DNA of 64,000 nucleotides from RGIG3701 sp030530205 (lineage in GTDB: Bacteria > Planctomycetota > Planctomycetia > Pirellulales > Thermoguttaceae): positions 124,001 to 188,000 of the forward strand of contig JAUMVK010000003.1 of assembly GCA_030530205.1 (NCBI GenBank), written 5' to 3'. Positions 26,212-35,949 of the stretch are shown one piece after another. Each line of letters begins with the position of its first letter. Within the stretch, counting starts at the first letter, position 1. The position numbers and the translations under genes are program-made. Under the pieces are notes generated by a model. It saw only the letters and a list, made by a program, of their open reading frames with translations, was not told the origin of the DNA and searched no databases.

Positions 26212-26937
26212 TCAGATATGATGGTCTGTGGGAATATAAAGCATCCGTCCGCACTGGGAACACGAAACAGCAACGGTTCCTGACACGATTTTCGCGATCT
26301 GATCGACCGGGATTGTCGTGTGACAGCCTGCGCAGCTCTGGCGATCGACCGGGGCGAGGCAGTCAAATTTCTTTTGATTGAAAAGCTTTTGGTAAAGCAT
26401 CCGATGCTCACCGTCCAGTTGGGCTTCCAATTTTCGGAAATCGACTTTCAGCCGCCGGATCTCTTCCTCCGCACTTTCGCGGACTTCCTGCGTCCTGGAC
26501 TTCATATCGGTTAAAAGGTCCTGCGTAGCCTGGAGATTTTTCCGGGCTTCTTCCGCTTTGGCGTTCAGTTCATCAAGATACTCAAGCCCCTCCAGAATTT
26601 CATCGGAAAGTACTGCGTTGGCGGCCTCTGCAGCGGCGATTTGGTCACGCAGACTGTTAAACTCGCGCGTGTTTTTTGCCTCGTCCTGCATTTTCTTTTT
26701 ACGCTCGATACCCTTTTCGTTTTCTTCAAGCATAACCTGCTTGCTGTCCATGAGAATGCGTTGGTTCAGGGCGGCTTTGACGGCCTTTTCCTGAATTGCC
26801 TGCATTTCAGCGATGCGCTGTTCGGTACCGTGGATACGGCGAAGGCCGCCGTTTACTTGCTCCATCAGCTCTGCAAACTGCTTGTGCATACGGTGAAGCG
26901 ATTCTAAAATTGGATTAAAGTTGGCAGCTGATTCCAT
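26212..26937 (-). CDS. Coiled-coil protein with C4 zinc ribbon
   Basis: A 241-residue protein. Residues 10-180 are a long antiparallel coiled coil rich in Glu, Lys and Gln. The C-terminus carries a four-cysteine zinc ribbon, CAGCH...CSQCGRML. The pattern is that of the widespread C4-type zinc-ribbon family (zf-RING_7, relatives of CT398/CdsZ), where it is proposed to bind nucleic acid or partner proteins. The ribosome-site region is AT-rich and ordinary. It follows the NRDE gene on the same strand by about 100 bases. Confidence 0.85.
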   Translation of the reverse strand: MESAANFNPILESLHRMHKQFAELMEQVNGGLRRIHGTEQRIAEMQAIQEKAVKAALNQRILMDSKQVMLEENEKGIERKKKMQDEAKNTREFNSLRDQIAAAEAANAVLSDEILEGLEYLDELNAKAEEARKNLQATQDLLTDMKSRTQEVRESAEEEIRRLKVDFRKLEAQLDGEHRMLYQKLFNQKKFDCLAPVDRQSCAGCHTTIPVDQIAKIVSGTVAVSCSQCGRMLYIPTDHHI

Positions 26938-27041
26938 CTTGATTTCGGCGGGACGAAATATGTCCTCAGAAGGGGTGATTTCTTCCTCAAAAAACTTTTG
27001 AATCCCGGATTAAATCCGTGAATCTTTAATTCCGCAGGCGA

Positions 27042-27827
27042 TCAAAGATCGTCGTCATCCTCATCAATCTGGCGGCGGGAATTCCGGTCCGTCGAAAGAA
27101 CCTGACGGAGCAGGGCGGAAACGTCCTCAAACCTGGAATCTGCCGGCGAGGTTGGCGTGCACTGAAGTACCGCACCGTGCCCTTTTTTGGGAAGTGAAAG
27201 CAATAAACTGGAAACGGTCTGAATGTCACCTTCACTAATAACGATTCCACGACGCCCGTTCGGATCGGGTTTACGCGAGAACGTTTTGCTTGCGATGGCA
27301 AGGAACGTCACAGAAGAGTCCAGACGCTGAAGTGTAAGCTGACGGCGGACGAATTCCTGGCGCTCGTCATTATAATCATCCATTTTCCCATTTGAGAACA
27401 TGTGAAGGCCAGGGCCAATTTCCTGCATGGAGATTTCCGAGCCGCCGTACACAATGTAGCCGTGATTCGCGTCTGCGCAAATGTAATTCACACCCGCGTA
27501 ATTGCCGGTTTGAAGTTCTTTCAGAGCCATTTCTGCAGCTTCTTTTGGATTACGGTAATTCAGCATTTCACGGCAGAGCAGTCCGCGGGAACGGGGATTA
27601 AACGGAATATCCCGTTTGGGGCGATTCATCGTACACGCGAACATCCCGTGTTGATTGACTCCAAACCACGTTCCGCCGGAGCGGCGATCGATTCCGCAGA
27701 TAACACGAGGGCAGCCGGATTGAATACGTGGCGCCTGAGAGGGACGATCCGGATTTTCCTCACGATTATAAGCCACAAGAATCGGAGAATCCGCTGCCAC
27801 CTGGTACTGAAAAGCCATTACACTCAT
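27042..27827 (-). CDS. NRDE (TANGO2-like) family protein
   Basis: A 261-residue protein with the N-terminal motif AYNREENPDRPSQAPRI, the NRDE signature, and the paired GGTWFGVNQHGMFACTMNRP block. NRDE proteins are related to N-terminal nucleophile hydrolases; the eukaryotic homologue TANGO2 affects Golgi organisation and heme handling. The bacterial role is not known. The acidic C-terminal tail (IDEDDDDL) is unusual. It is probably translated from the ATG at 27827, next to AT-rich sequence. Confidence 0.85.
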   Translation of the reverse strand: MSVMAFQYQVAADSPILVAYNREENPDRPSQAPRIQSGCPRVICGIDRRSGGTWFGVNQHGMFACTMNRPKRDIPFNPRSRGLLCREMLNYRNPKEAAEMALKELQTGNYAGVNYICADANHGYIVYGGSEISMQEIGPGLHMFSNGKMDDYNDERQEFVRRQLTLQRLDSSVTFLAIASKTFSRKPDPNGRRGIVISEGDIQTVSSLLLSLPKKGHGAVLQCTPTSPADSRFEDVSALLRQVLSTDRNSRRQIDEDDDDL

Positions 27828-27885
27828 GATTTTAACTCCCTAAAAAAGAAAACAAATTCCATACTGTCTTAATTTTACCATAATT

Positions 27886-27930
27886 TTAAAAAAAAGAAAC
27901 CCCCCCATTTGGGGGAATTTCTCTTTTTGT
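27886..27930 (-). terminator. Intrinsic terminator after uvrA
   Basis: On the minus strand AGAAATTCCCCC pairs with GGGGGGGTTTCT and is followed by a long T-run. It ends the leftward argS-uvrA transcript. Confidence 0.85.
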
Positions 27931-27968
27931 GATTTGCCTGTTTTTTTGAATGGTACAGAATTGTAAGT

Positions 27969-30902
27969 CTAGTTTCGTTCCAATGCCTCGCGCAGAAATT
28001 TCCCGGTCAGTGAGGCAGGATTTTGAGCGATTTCTTCAGGTGTTCCAACCGCGACAACACGGCCTCCCAAGTCACCAGCGCCAGGCCCCAAATCAATGAT
28101 GTAGTCGGCGGATTTTATCAGCTGAATATTATGTTCGATCACGATCAGAGAATGTCCTACCGAGATCAGGGCGTTGAAACAATCCTGAAGCTGAACCACG
28201 TCAGAAAAATGCAATCCGGTCGTCGGCTCATCCAGAATAAACAGACATCGGTCTTTTCGGGCAGACCCCATAAAAGACGCAAGTTTTAACCGCTGAGCCT
28301 CACCTCCGGAAAGGGTTGTGGCAGACTGACCGAGCCGAATGTAATCAAGCCCTACTTCTTTTAGTAACTTTAACTTGTTTTGGATCCCGCGAGAACCCCG
28401 GAAGAAAGTGAACGCTTCCGCGACGGTCATCTCCAGAACCTCTGCGATGTTGCGATTCCTGTAGGTTATGTCGAGGATCTCCTTTTTGTAGCGGGTTCCG
28501 TGACATTGGGCACACTTCATGTAAACGTCCGCGAGGAACTGCATATCGATCGAGATACATCCATCCCCGTTGCAGTTTGGGCATCGGCCTTCCTCGGCGT
28601 TAAAACTGAAATGGCCAGCAGTGTAATTTCGTTTCCTGGCCTCTTTGGTGTCAGCGAATAGGGCGCGAATTTCGTCGAAAGCCTTCAAATATGTCACGGG
28701 ATTACTGCGAGGCGATCGGCCAATCGGGGATTGATCGACCAGAATTACATCATCGACTTGACCCGCTCCGAGAATTTCACGAAATGGAAGGGGTTTTATG
28801 CTTGAATCATGTTGATGAAGACGCTGGGAAAGAGCAGGGTAAAGCGTTTTTTCAACAAGCGTGCTTTTCCCGCTTCCACTTACCCCCGAAACGACACACA
28901 AACAACCAAGAGGAAAGGAAACATCCGTGTTTTGAAGATTATTTCCGCTTGCGCCATGAATATGAATCCAGCCGGACTCTGTGGGACGGCGTTGGGTAGA
29001 AACATGGCCACGCTCCCCTATGAGGTACTGGCCTGTTAGTGAGGATTCAGAGTCCATCATCTCCTGCGGGGTACCCTGAAAAACGATTTCGCCCCCTCGT
29101 TCACCTGCGTATTGACCGACTTCGATCACCTGGTCGGCCGCGCGGATGATGGATTCTTCATGCTCGACTACGACTACAGAATTATCCCGGTCACGGAGCG
29201 TCTCGATCGCGCTCAAAAGCTGAAGCGAGTTGGCGGGATGAAGGCCAATGGACGGCTCGTCGAGCACGTAAAGCATATTCACAAGAGTGGCTCCCAGCGC
29301 AGCGGCCAAAGAAACACGCCGCATTTCTCCTCCGGAAAGCGTGCGAAGTGTTCGGCTCAGCGTCAGGTATCCGAGTCCAACCGTTTCCAGAAATTCAAGC
29401 CGGGAAAGGGCCTGACGCAGAATGGGAAGCCCGACCTGGCGTTCCCAGTCCGTGAACTGAGGGATCAGATTTTCCAGAAAAACGCGCAGATCGCAGACTT
29501 TCATCTCGCAAAGCTCTGCGATGTTTTTGCCCTCGAAATCAGATCCTGTGGAGGTTTCGTCATTTGCGCTGGTTTTCGGCATGTCGCCGTGATAGTGTTT
29601 CCCGATCATCGTGGCGAGGGCCAACGGTTGAAGCCGTTTGCCTCCGCAAGCCGGGCACGGTCGGTAACTGCGCCACCGGCTAAGAAAAACACGAATCGGC
29701 ATTTTATACTTGCGCCGTTCGAGCCAGGCGAAAAACCCATTAATTCCTCCGAAATCCGTACCGGCTTCACCATTGAGCAGGAGGTTCATCTCGGTTTCAG
29801 TGAGTTGGGAGACCGGAACGTCCGTCCGTAAGCCATGGGACGGTGCCCACTCGATCACTTTTTCCAGCTCGTAGTGATATGCCTGTGTGTTCCAGGGCGC
29901 GACAGCCCCTTCCGCAATCGTTTTCTGGCGGTTGGGGATCACCAGATCAAGATCAATGTCGATCGTATTCCCAAACCCCTCGCAGACAGGACACGCTCCC
30001 AGCGGACTGTTAAAGCTGAACAGGCGCGGCTCAGGAATAGCATAATCGACCTTGCAGTGTTCACAGGAAAGCTTCGTACTGTAGTGTCGAATGACCCATG
30101 GCTCACCAGCCAGGTCATACGATTGCCAGATCCCGGAAGCGTCGAGGTTTTCTACCTCTTCCAGCGAGATCTGTATGATGAGAGAACATTTTCCCTGACC
30201 GTGACTGAAGGCGGATTCAAGCGATTCGCGGATCCGGGACTCGGGCATTCCACCGCTCAGACGGTCTGCGACGCAGTACAGTTCCTCGGAGTCGAACGCT
30301 TTTTGTGCGTCCTCCTCGGAGGGGATCTCGCTGGAAAGGTCCACGATTTTGTGGTTCATCAAAATGCGGATGAAACCTTCCTCGCGCATCGAGGCGAATT
30401 GTTCCGCCCACGTGTTTTCTCGCTTTTCGGTGATGTGCCAGACGACGAGGAAACGGGTACGAAGCGGAAGAAGCGCGATGAATTTCGTGACCGTCTCGGA
30501 AGTGTCGCGTCGGACCTCATGGCCGCAAGAGAGGCAGTACGTGATGCCGATCTTGGAGTAAAGAAGGCGCAGGAAATCATAAGTTTCCGTGGCGGTCCCG
30601 ACCGTTGCGCGGCTGGATTTGGTTGAAAGGTTTCCCGCGACGCAGATCGCAGGCGGGATCCCGTCGATCAGTTCCGCTTCGGGTTTTTCGAGTTGATCGA
30701 GGAACTGGCGCGTGTAGGGCGAAAAACTTTCGATGTACCGCCGCTGGCCCTCGGCGTACAGCGTATCGAGCGCAAGCGAGCTTTTCCCGCTCCCGCTCAC
30801 CCCGCAAATGACGACAAGTTTTCGATGCGGAATATCCAGATCAATGTTTTTCAAATTGTGGACCGCGACTTTGCGCAGAACGATTTTACCGCCAGTTCCC
30901 AT
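27969..30902 (-). CDS. uvrA: Excinuclease ABC subunit A
   Basis: A 977-residue UvrA, the damage-recognition ATPase of nucleotide excision repair that loads UvrB. Two ABC modules are visible: the first has Walker A GVSGSGKSSLALDT near residue 34, and the second GVSGSGKSTLVEKT. Both LSGGE signatures are present (TLSGGEMRRVSLA and TLSGGEAQRLKLA). Zinc-binding cysteine sets are CEHC...CPVC, CPACGG and CPNCNGDG...CAQC. It is somewhat longer than the roughly 940-residue E. coli protein. It is probably co-transcribed with argS, which lies 58 bases upstream. Confidence 0.95.
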   Translation of the reverse strand: MGTGGKIVLRKVAVHNLKNIDLDIPHRKLVVICGVSGSGKSSLALDTLYAEGQRRYIESFSPYTRQFLDQLEKPEAELIDGIPPAICVAGNLSTKSSRATVGTATETYDFLRLLYSKIGITYCLSCGHEVRRDTSETVTKFIALLPLRTRFLVVWHITEKRENTWAEQFASMREEGFIRILMNHKIVDLSSEIPSEEDAQKAFDSEELYCVADRLSGGMPESRIRESLESAFSHGQGKCSLIIQISLEEVENLDASGIWQSYDLAGEPWVIRHYSTKLSCEHCKVDYAIPEPRLFSFNSPLGACPVCEGFGNTIDIDLDLVIPNRQKTIAEGAVAPWNTQAYHYELEKVIEWAPSHGLRTDVPVSQLTETEMNLLLNGEAGTDFGGINGFFAWLERRKYKMPIRVFLSRWRSYRPCPACGGKRLQPLALATMIGKHYHGDMPKTSANDETSTGSDFEGKNIAELCEMKVCDLRVFLENLIPQFTDWERQVGLPILRQALSRLEFLETVGLGYLTLSRTLRTLSGGEMRRVSLAAALGATLVNMLYVLDEPSIGLHPANSLQLLSAIETLRDRDNSVVVVEHEESIIRAADQVIEVGQYAGERGGEIVFQGTPQEMMDSESSLTGQYLIGERGHVSTQRRPTESGWIHIHGASGNNLQNTDVSFPLGCLCVVSGVSGSGKSTLVEKTLYPALSQRLHQHDSSIKPLPFREILGAGQVDDVILVDQSPIGRSPRSNPVTYLKAFDEIRALFADTKEARKRNYTAGHFSFNAEEGRCPNCNGDGCISIDMQFLADVYMKCAQCHGTRYKKEILDITYRNRNIAEVLEMTVAEAFTFFRGSRGIQNKLKLLKEVGLDYIRLGQSATTLSGGEAQRLKLASFMGSARKDRCLFILDEPTTGLHFSDVVQLQDCFNALISVGHSLIVIEHNIQLIKSADYIIDLGPGAGDLGGRVVAVGTPEEIAQNPASLTGKFLREALERN

Positions 30903-30960
30903 TGATTATTTCCTTAATGTACGGGAATCCTGATGAAATACTTACTGATCTTTTGAGGCT

Positions 30961-32688
30961 TTACATTTTCTCAACGGTCTGAATTCCCAGCAGTTCCAGG
31001 CCTTTCTGGATCGTTCGGGCGGTCAGATCGCACAGAACGAGGCGACTGTTCCGCACTTCCTCGCTCTCCGCGCGTAACACCGGGCAGTTTTCGAAGAACG
31101 AGCTGTACCGGCTTGCCAGGTCGTACAGGTAGGACGTGAGGAAGTTCGGGCGATTATCTTTCGCCACCGCTTCCAGCGCCTCGTCGAAGCGCAGAAGCTC
31201 CATCGCCAGCGCGCGCTCTGACGGGTGCGTGAACTGGATCTTCGCGTTTTGCGAAATGGCCTGAGCGTCAAACCCGCCGCGGGAGAAAATGCTCCGGACC
31301 CGGGCGTAGGCGTACTGCATGTAGGTCGCCGTGTTTCCGTTGAGGGCCAGCATTTTGTCGTACGAGAAAACGTAGTCACTCTCGCGGTTCTGCGAAAGGT
31401 CGGCGTATTTCAGGGCGGCGATCCCGATTTTCTGCGCGGTTTCCTCAAAATCTTCTTCCGGAATGGTACTTGCTTCGTTGGCGCGGATCGCCGCCCGGGC
31501 GCGTTCCACCGCTTCGTCGAGCAGACCGTCCAGCCCGACCGTGTCGCCGCTGCGGGTTTTGAACGGTTTTCCGTCCTCGCCCAGAATGGTCCCGAATTTC
31601 ACGTGGCGCAGGTCGATCCCCTCGTAACCGAGCATCCGCGTGACCTCGAAGAAATTCACGAAATGCTCGCTTTGGCGGTGGTCCACCACGTAGTAAATGG
31701 CGTCAGGATGAAACGTTTCGACGCGGTACAGAAACGTCGCGATGTCTGTCGTTGCGTAGAGGTACGCGCCGTCTTTTTTCTGAACGATCATCGGCGTTTC
31801 GCGGCCCGGGAAGAAAACGCAGACCGCGCCTTCGCTTTCGGTCGCGAGGCCCTTCTCGCGCAGGAGCTTCACCACCCCCGGGAGCCTGTCATTATAAAAA
31901 CTCTCGCCGAGCACTTCGTCGAAATGAATGTCGAGCCGCTCGTAAGCGTGGTCGATCTCGCGGAGACAGTAAGGCATGATTTTCGCCCAGAGCGCACGGT
32001 TTTCCGGGTCGCCCGAGTGCAGTTTCTCGACTTCGAGCCGGCACTCGTCCGCGACTTTTTCGTCCGAGTCCATTTCCTGCCGCGCGATGCGGTACAGGCG
32101 CAGGAGTTCCATGATCGGGTTTTCCTCGAATTTCGCCTCATCGAGGTAGTGTTTCCAGCCGTAGAAGATCATTCCGAACTGTGTGCCCCAGTCGCCGAGG
32201 TGATTATCGCGGATGACGCGGTGCCCGAGGAACGAAAGGACGCGGCTCATGGAGTCGCCGATGATCGTCGAGCGAATGTGCCCGACGTGCATCGGTTTCG
32301 CGACGTTCGGCGAGGAATAGTCGATCACGATCGTTTTCGGCTTTTCCGTGACAGAAATTCCCAGGCGCTCATCCTTCGCGGCGGCTTCGAGCGTCTGAAT
32401 CATCCAGTCCGAGCTGATTTTCAGGTTCAGGAAACCGGGCCCGGCAATTTCGATGGACTCGAAAAGCGCGGCGGCGAGGGGGTTTTCCAGGACCGCGGTC
32501 CGAATCATTTCCGCCACTTCCCGCGGCTTTTTGCCCAGGGATTTTCCCATCGCCATCGCGAAGTTGGCCTGATAATCGCCGAATTTCGGGTCACTGCAGC
32601 GGCTGATCATTCCAAGGAATTTTTCGGGAGTTTCGCTGTACTGGGTCAAAACCGGACGAAATATTTTTTCGAGCAGTGCGGGAATCAT
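30961..32688 (-). CDS. argS: Arginyl-tRNA synthetase
   Basis: A 575-residue class I synthetase that charges tRNA-Arg. The N-terminal Arg-tRNA synthetase domain (DYQANFAMAMGKSLGK) is followed by the HIGH-like site SSPNVAKPMHVGH (HVGH at 134-137). The usual KMSKS loop is replaced by GKPFKTRSGD, as in many ArgS enzymes. The C-terminal DALR anticodon domain includes MQYAYARVRSI and ends at LELLGIQTVEKM, a complete length. Confidence 0.96.
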   Translation of the reverse strand: MIPALLEKIFRPVLTQYSETPEKFLGMISRCSDPKFGDYQANFAMAMGKSLGKKPREVAEMIRTAVLENPLAAALFESIEIAGPGFLNLKISSDWMIQTLEAAAKDERLGISVTEKPKTIVIDYSSPNVAKPMHVGHIRSTIIGDSMSRVLSFLGHRVIRDNHLGDWGTQFGMIFYGWKHYLDEAKFEENPIMELLRLYRIARQEMDSDEKVADECRLEVEKLHSGDPENRALWAKIMPYCLREIDHAYERLDIHFDEVLGESFYNDRLPGVVKLLREKGLATESEGAVCVFFPGRETPMIVQKKDGAYLYATTDIATFLYRVETFHPDAIYYVVDHRQSEHFVNFFEVTRMLGYEGIDLRHVKFGTILGEDGKPFKTRSGDTVGLDGLLDEAVERARAAIRANEASTIPEEDFEETAQKIGIAALKYADLSQNRESDYVFSYDKMLALNGNTATYMQYAYARVRSIFSRGGFDAQAISQNAKIQFTHPSERALAMELLRFDEALEAVAKDNRPNFLTSYLYDLASRYSSFFENCPVLRAESEEVRNSRLVLCDLTARTIQKGLELLGIQTVEKM

Positions 32689-32795
32689 TATGGACCTCTT
32701 GAACTGGTATAAAATGAAATAAATTTTAATTCGCGTTCCTTAATTATAAACAAAATAAAATTCCTTTCAACCCCCCACCAGAAAAAAGGCCCTGC

Positions 32796-32824
32796 TTGAC
32801 AGACGGTCGGTGGGCCGGTATAAT
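32796..32824 (+). promoter_or_regulatory. Consensus sigma70 promoter for the sialidase-like gene
   Basis: TTGACA at 32796-32801, exactly 17 bases, then TATAAT at 32819-32824. The predicted start gives a leader of about 60 bases. One of the strongest promoters in the window. Confidence 0.8.
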
Positions 32825-32890
32825 GAAAGAATGTTTCGCGAAAGGCGAATCTTCCCGTCACTTTTACCCCTCACCCCCCAAGGATTTCCC

Positions 32891-34231
32891 ATGAAAAAAA
32901 TCTTGCTCACTTTCCTTTGCTCGGCGTTTCTCCTCCCGGCCGGTCTGGTTCTGGCCCAGCAAAGCGCGAACGTTGATACGTGGCGCGCCGAGTACCAAAA
33001 GCGCATCGAATCGACCCTCGCCGCCCGCAAAAAGCAAAAGGCCGAAAACCCGCAGGACGTTTTTTACTCGAAACCGGATTTTGTCGTTTATAATCCGGAG
33101 GTCAAAGAGGACGTTTTGGGCGACTGCTATAATGACCACTTCCAGGTTTTTGACGGGATCGACGGCACGATGTTCGCGACCGACTGCCAGGCGACCTGCG
33201 AAGGTGCGCTTGACCAGCACGTCGCGTTTTACCGGAGCGACGACCACGGCAAAACGTGGAGCAAGCCGAAAGTCCTCGCCGGGCCAAAAACCATGCACGA
33301 CGAGACCCCGATCGCGAGCTGGGGCTTTGCGATGGTTTCCAAAACCGGACGAATTTACGTCATTTACAATCAGTACGTTCCCGGCAAAGTCTCGACGAAC
33401 CGCCAGCACACGGGTCTGATGTGCGGCATTTACTCCGACGATAAAGGGGAGACGTGGTCCGAACCGGAGTTTATCGCCGGCGTTCCGCGCTCGATCAACG
33501 ACTCGTCCGACCAAACCATCCCGCCGGAATGGGTCGTCTGGCAGAGACCGCTGCGGCTGGGCGGGACCGACGGCCACTACCTGGTCGGCGTCACGCGGTA
33601 CGTTGCGCCGGAAAACCACCACAAATACCGCACCGTGACGGAGTTCATCCACTTCCCGAATATTGACGAAAACCCGGAACTGAAAGACCTGAAGATCGAG
33701 TGGGTCCTGGCCGACGAGAACTGCCTGCACATCGGCGTGCACTGCGAGGAGCCGGGGATCGTGAAACTCCCCGACGGTCGGCTTTTCGCGCTTCTGAGGA
33801 CCGGGACCGGTTACCCGTGCTGGACCATCAGCGCCGACGGCGGTTACACGTGGACCCAGCCGGAAAAACTGCTCGACCGTGACGGCGGCAAACCGTTCCT
33901 GCACCCGGTTTCTCCGTGCCCACTGTACGACTGGAAAGGCTGCGAGGCGGGAAGCGGCGAGTACTTCGCGCTGATCCACAACAAATTCGACTTTACAAAC
34001 CGGAACCCGTGGCAGAATCGCGGCCCGCTTTACCTCATCTCGGGCAAATATCAGAAAGACGCCCACCAGCCGATCTGGTTCACGTCCGAGCCGAAACTTT
34101 TCATCGACCGGCCGTCCGGAAACTCGTTTTACACGAGCTGCACGCAGGTCAATGGGAAGTGCGTCCTTTGGTACAATGACCAGAAATTTTACCTGCTCGG
34201 AAAGATCATCGGGCCGGAGTGGATGGAGTGA
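32891..34231 (+). CDS. Secreted sialidase-like (BNR/Asp-box) protein
   Basis: A 446-residue protein from the ATG at 32891 (AAGGA six bases upstream). The signal peptide is MKKILLTFLCSAFLLPAGLVLAQ. It contains Asp-box repeats of the six-bladed propeller: YRSDDHGKTWSKP, YSDDKGETWSEP and ISADGGYTWTQP. GIVKLPDGRLFALLRTGTGYP resembles the arginine-bearing region of exo-alpha-sialidases, so removal of terminal sialic acid from host glycans is the likely function. Planctomycetes have many propeller homologues of unproven specificity. A GC-rich inverted repeat follows its stop. Confidence 0.78.
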   Translation: MKKILLTFLCSAFLLPAGLVLAQQSANVDTWRAEYQKRIESTLAARKKQKAENPQDVFYSKPDFVVYNPEVKEDVLGDCYNDHFQVFDGIDGTMFATDCQATCEGALDQHVAFYRSDDHGKTWSKPKVLAGPKTMHDETPIASWGFAMVSKTGRIYVIYNQYVPGKVSTNRQHTGLMCGIYSDDKGETWSEPEFIAGVPRSINDSSDQTIPPEWVVWQRPLRLGGTDGHYLVGVTRYVAPENHHKYRTVTEFIHFPNIDENPELKDLKIEWVLADENCLHIGVHCEEPGIVKLPDGRLFALLRTGTGYPCWTISADGGYTWTQPEKLLDRDGGKPFLHPVSPCPLYDWKGCEAGSGEYFALIHNKFDFTNRNPWQNRGPLYLISGKYQKDAHQPIWFTSEPKLFIDRPSGNSFYTSCTQVNGKCVLWYNDQKFYLLGKIIGPEWME

Positions 34232-34242
34232 TAAAATGGAAG

Positions 34243-34320
34243 GCGGTAATGGAGGCCGAAGGCCGGAATTACGCGTCTAATCCGGCGCGTAATTCCGCGC
34301 TTGCGCGCTTCATTACCGCC
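34243..34320. repeat. GC-rich inverted repeat after the sialidase-like gene
   Basis: GGCGGTAATG at 34243 and CATTACCGCC ending at 34320 form the ends, with further pairing inside (CGGAATTACGCG/CGCGTAATTCCG). No T-run follows it. Confidence 0.75.
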
Positions 34321-34328
34321 TCTCATTT

Positions 34329-34353
34329 GACGACGCTGGAAGCGTCGTCCCCG
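34329..34353. repeat. REP-like palindrome (GACGACGC family)
   Basis: GACGACGCTGGAAGCGTCGTC followed by CCCG, against the end of the DUF445 gene. Confidence 0.75.
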
Positions 34354-34356
34354 TAA

Positions 34357-35673
34357 TTAAAGCAAAAGTTCGAGCAGCCCCACGACTCCGCCGAGAATGA
34401 ACCCCAAAACCTGAATGGCGCCGAGGTGCTGGGCGGCCACGTTCGAGATCATCTGGTAAAACTCCTCCACGTCCTGCTTCTCCACGGCCTTTTGGACCCG
34501 CTGGGAAATGTGCAGTTTCTCCTGGATCAGCGCCTGGCCGTTTTCCTGGATCCAGCGTTCGAGCTCGACCTGCGCGCTCGGCATGAGTCCGTTCTGGATC
34601 CACGACCAAAGCTCCGGCGAGTCTTCGATCTGCTTGAGCCATTTGGGGAAACTCTCCTGAAGGTAATTTTTCAGAAACGCCCGGAGGTACTCCTGCATTT
34701 CTTCCCGGAAATTTTCAACTGCCGAGCCGGCGTTCGGGTTCAGGAACCAGTTCCTCAGTTCGGACCCGAGGCCCACGAGCTCCCCGCCGATTTTGTCGAT
34801 CGTTTCGGGCGAGCTGAGCTTTTTCTCGATGACCGCCTGAACATTCTTCCAGTTCACGAACGAGATGAAACCATCTTCCAGTTTTAAATTGCTAATGAGC
34901 GGCATTCGACTCAGGAAATCACGTACATACTCGCGGACCATCTCGCGCAGCATTTCCATGATTTCCGGCGCCCGGGTCTTCAGGGCCTGGGCGACTTTCT
35001 CCGCGATGAACCGCCGGTTTTCCGGGGCGTTGAGGCGGGGCTCAACCACTTTCTCCCAAAATGACTGCATGTTCTCCCTAGTCAGGAGTTTCCGCAGCGA
35101 CTCGCCGAGCGTGCGCTCGATTTCCGGAATGAGGAAGCCGCAAATCGCGGTTTCATGTTCACGAAGCAGATTTTGGACTTTCTCCCGGGCGGTCGTGATG
35201 AGCTGCGGGTTTTTCAGAAATTCGATCCCCGCGTCGCAAAGCTCCTGCGAGATTTGCCGGGAATCGAGGAGTTTTTCTTCGACCTGCTTCCCGATCTCCT
35301 CCCCGATCAGGTCTTTGCTTTTCGGGACCATTCCCTGGCGCCAGTAGCCGAACGTAATGACGGAGAGTGGATGCCATGGCGACGGTTTGAACGGCTTGAA
35401 AAGCATTTCGATCGCGATGAAGTTGGTCAGGTACCCCACCGAGGCGGACAGAAGGACCCGCAAAACCGTGTCGAGCCAAAACGCCAACGTGGGGTGACCG
35501 TCCAGAACGCGTAAATGCTCCACCGTGATGAGGGCCGGGAGAAAAACACAGATCGTCACGAAACTCAGCGGCGAGCAAATCAGCTCAAGGATCGCGAAAA
35601 CCCGCTTCTCGGCGGAGTTGGAAGAGTCGCAGGCGATCTGGAAACGTTTTATTGCTTCGGATTTCAGGCTCAT
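34357..35673 (-). CDS. DUF445 family membrane protein
   Basis: A 438-residue protein. Two hydrophobic segments lie near the N-terminus (ILELICSPLSFVTICVFLPALI and VLRVLLSASVGYLTNFIAIEMLF), the second with the conserved GYLTNFIAIEMLFKP of DUF445. A long helical, charged middle follows, and then a C-terminal hydrophobic anchor (IQVLGFILGGVVGLLELLL). This hairpin-like topology, with both ends in the membrane and a helical stalk, is the family pattern. The function is unknown. It lies beside the CRISPR locus but has no known link with it. Confidence 0.85.
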   Translation of the reverse strand: MSLKSEAIKRFQIACDSSNSAEKRVFAILELICSPLSFVTICVFLPALITVEHLRVLDGHPTLAFWLDTVLRVLLSASVGYLTNFIAIEMLFKPFKPSPWHPLSVITFGYWRQGMVPKSKDLIGEEIGKQVEEKLLDSRQISQELCDAGIEFLKNPQLITTAREKVQNLLREHETAICGFLIPEIERTLGESLRKLLTRENMQSFWEKVVEPRLNAPENRRFIAEKVAQALKTRAPEIMEMLREMVREYVRDFLSRMPLISNLKLEDGFISFVNWKNVQAVIEKKLSSPETIDKIGGELVGLGSELRNWFLNPNAGSAVENFREEMQEYLRAFLKNYLQESFPKWLKQIEDSPELWSWIQNGLMPSAQVELERWIQENGQALIQEKLHISQRVQKAVEKQDVEEFYQMISNVAAQHLGAIQVLGFILGGVVGLLELLL

Positions 35674-35844
35674 GATCGGATTTTCCTGATGAAAAGGGAC
35701 TCGTATTCAAAAAGAACGTTTCAAAAACTTCGTGGTATATTATATCAGATTTTGAAATTTTGTAAATCGGAGGGGGCAGAAAGTCCCAGGGATCGATTGA
35801 GAGAAAATGGGGCTGAAATTTCCAAAAAATGACCCGATGAACTC

Positions 35845-35899
35845 AAAAAAAATGACGTTTTCCACCCCCTTGCGAGGACGAAAAACGTCATTTTTTTTT
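35845..35899. terminator. Bidirectional terminator hairpin beside the CRISPR array
   Basis: An 11-bp stem flanked by eight As on the left and nine Ts on the right, so it can stop transcription from both sides. It would end a leftward array or tracrRNA transcript. Confidence 0.8.
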
Positions 35900-35931
35900 G
35901 GTGTATCAGGGACTAAATCCCGTGTTTTAGC
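35845..35931 (-). ncRNA. Candidate tracrRNA
   Basis: On the minus strand, the stretch 35931-35900 resembles an anti-repeat of the adjacent array. It begins GCTAAAAC (array complement GCTGTAAC) and ends CCCTGATACACC, which pairs with the repeat start GGTGTACAGGG apart from one bulged A. An A-run and a long hairpin follow: AATGACGTTTT at 35851-35861 against AAAACGTCATT at 35882-35892, closing on a CCTC-GCAA-GGGG tip and ending in eight Ts. A TTGACA in the last repeat (35965-35960) and an extended -10 TGT-TTTAGT (35946-35938), 16 bases apart, would start transcription near 35931. The result is an RNA of about 87 bases. This is inference; no Cas9 is in the window. Confidence 0.5.
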
Positions 35932-35949
35932 GGTTAAACTAAAACATAG

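Noticed and set aside
34357..35673. The DUF445 gene as a CRISPR-associated gene
   Set aside because: DUF445 proteins are widespread membrane proteins with no known link to CRISPR; adjacency alone is not enough.
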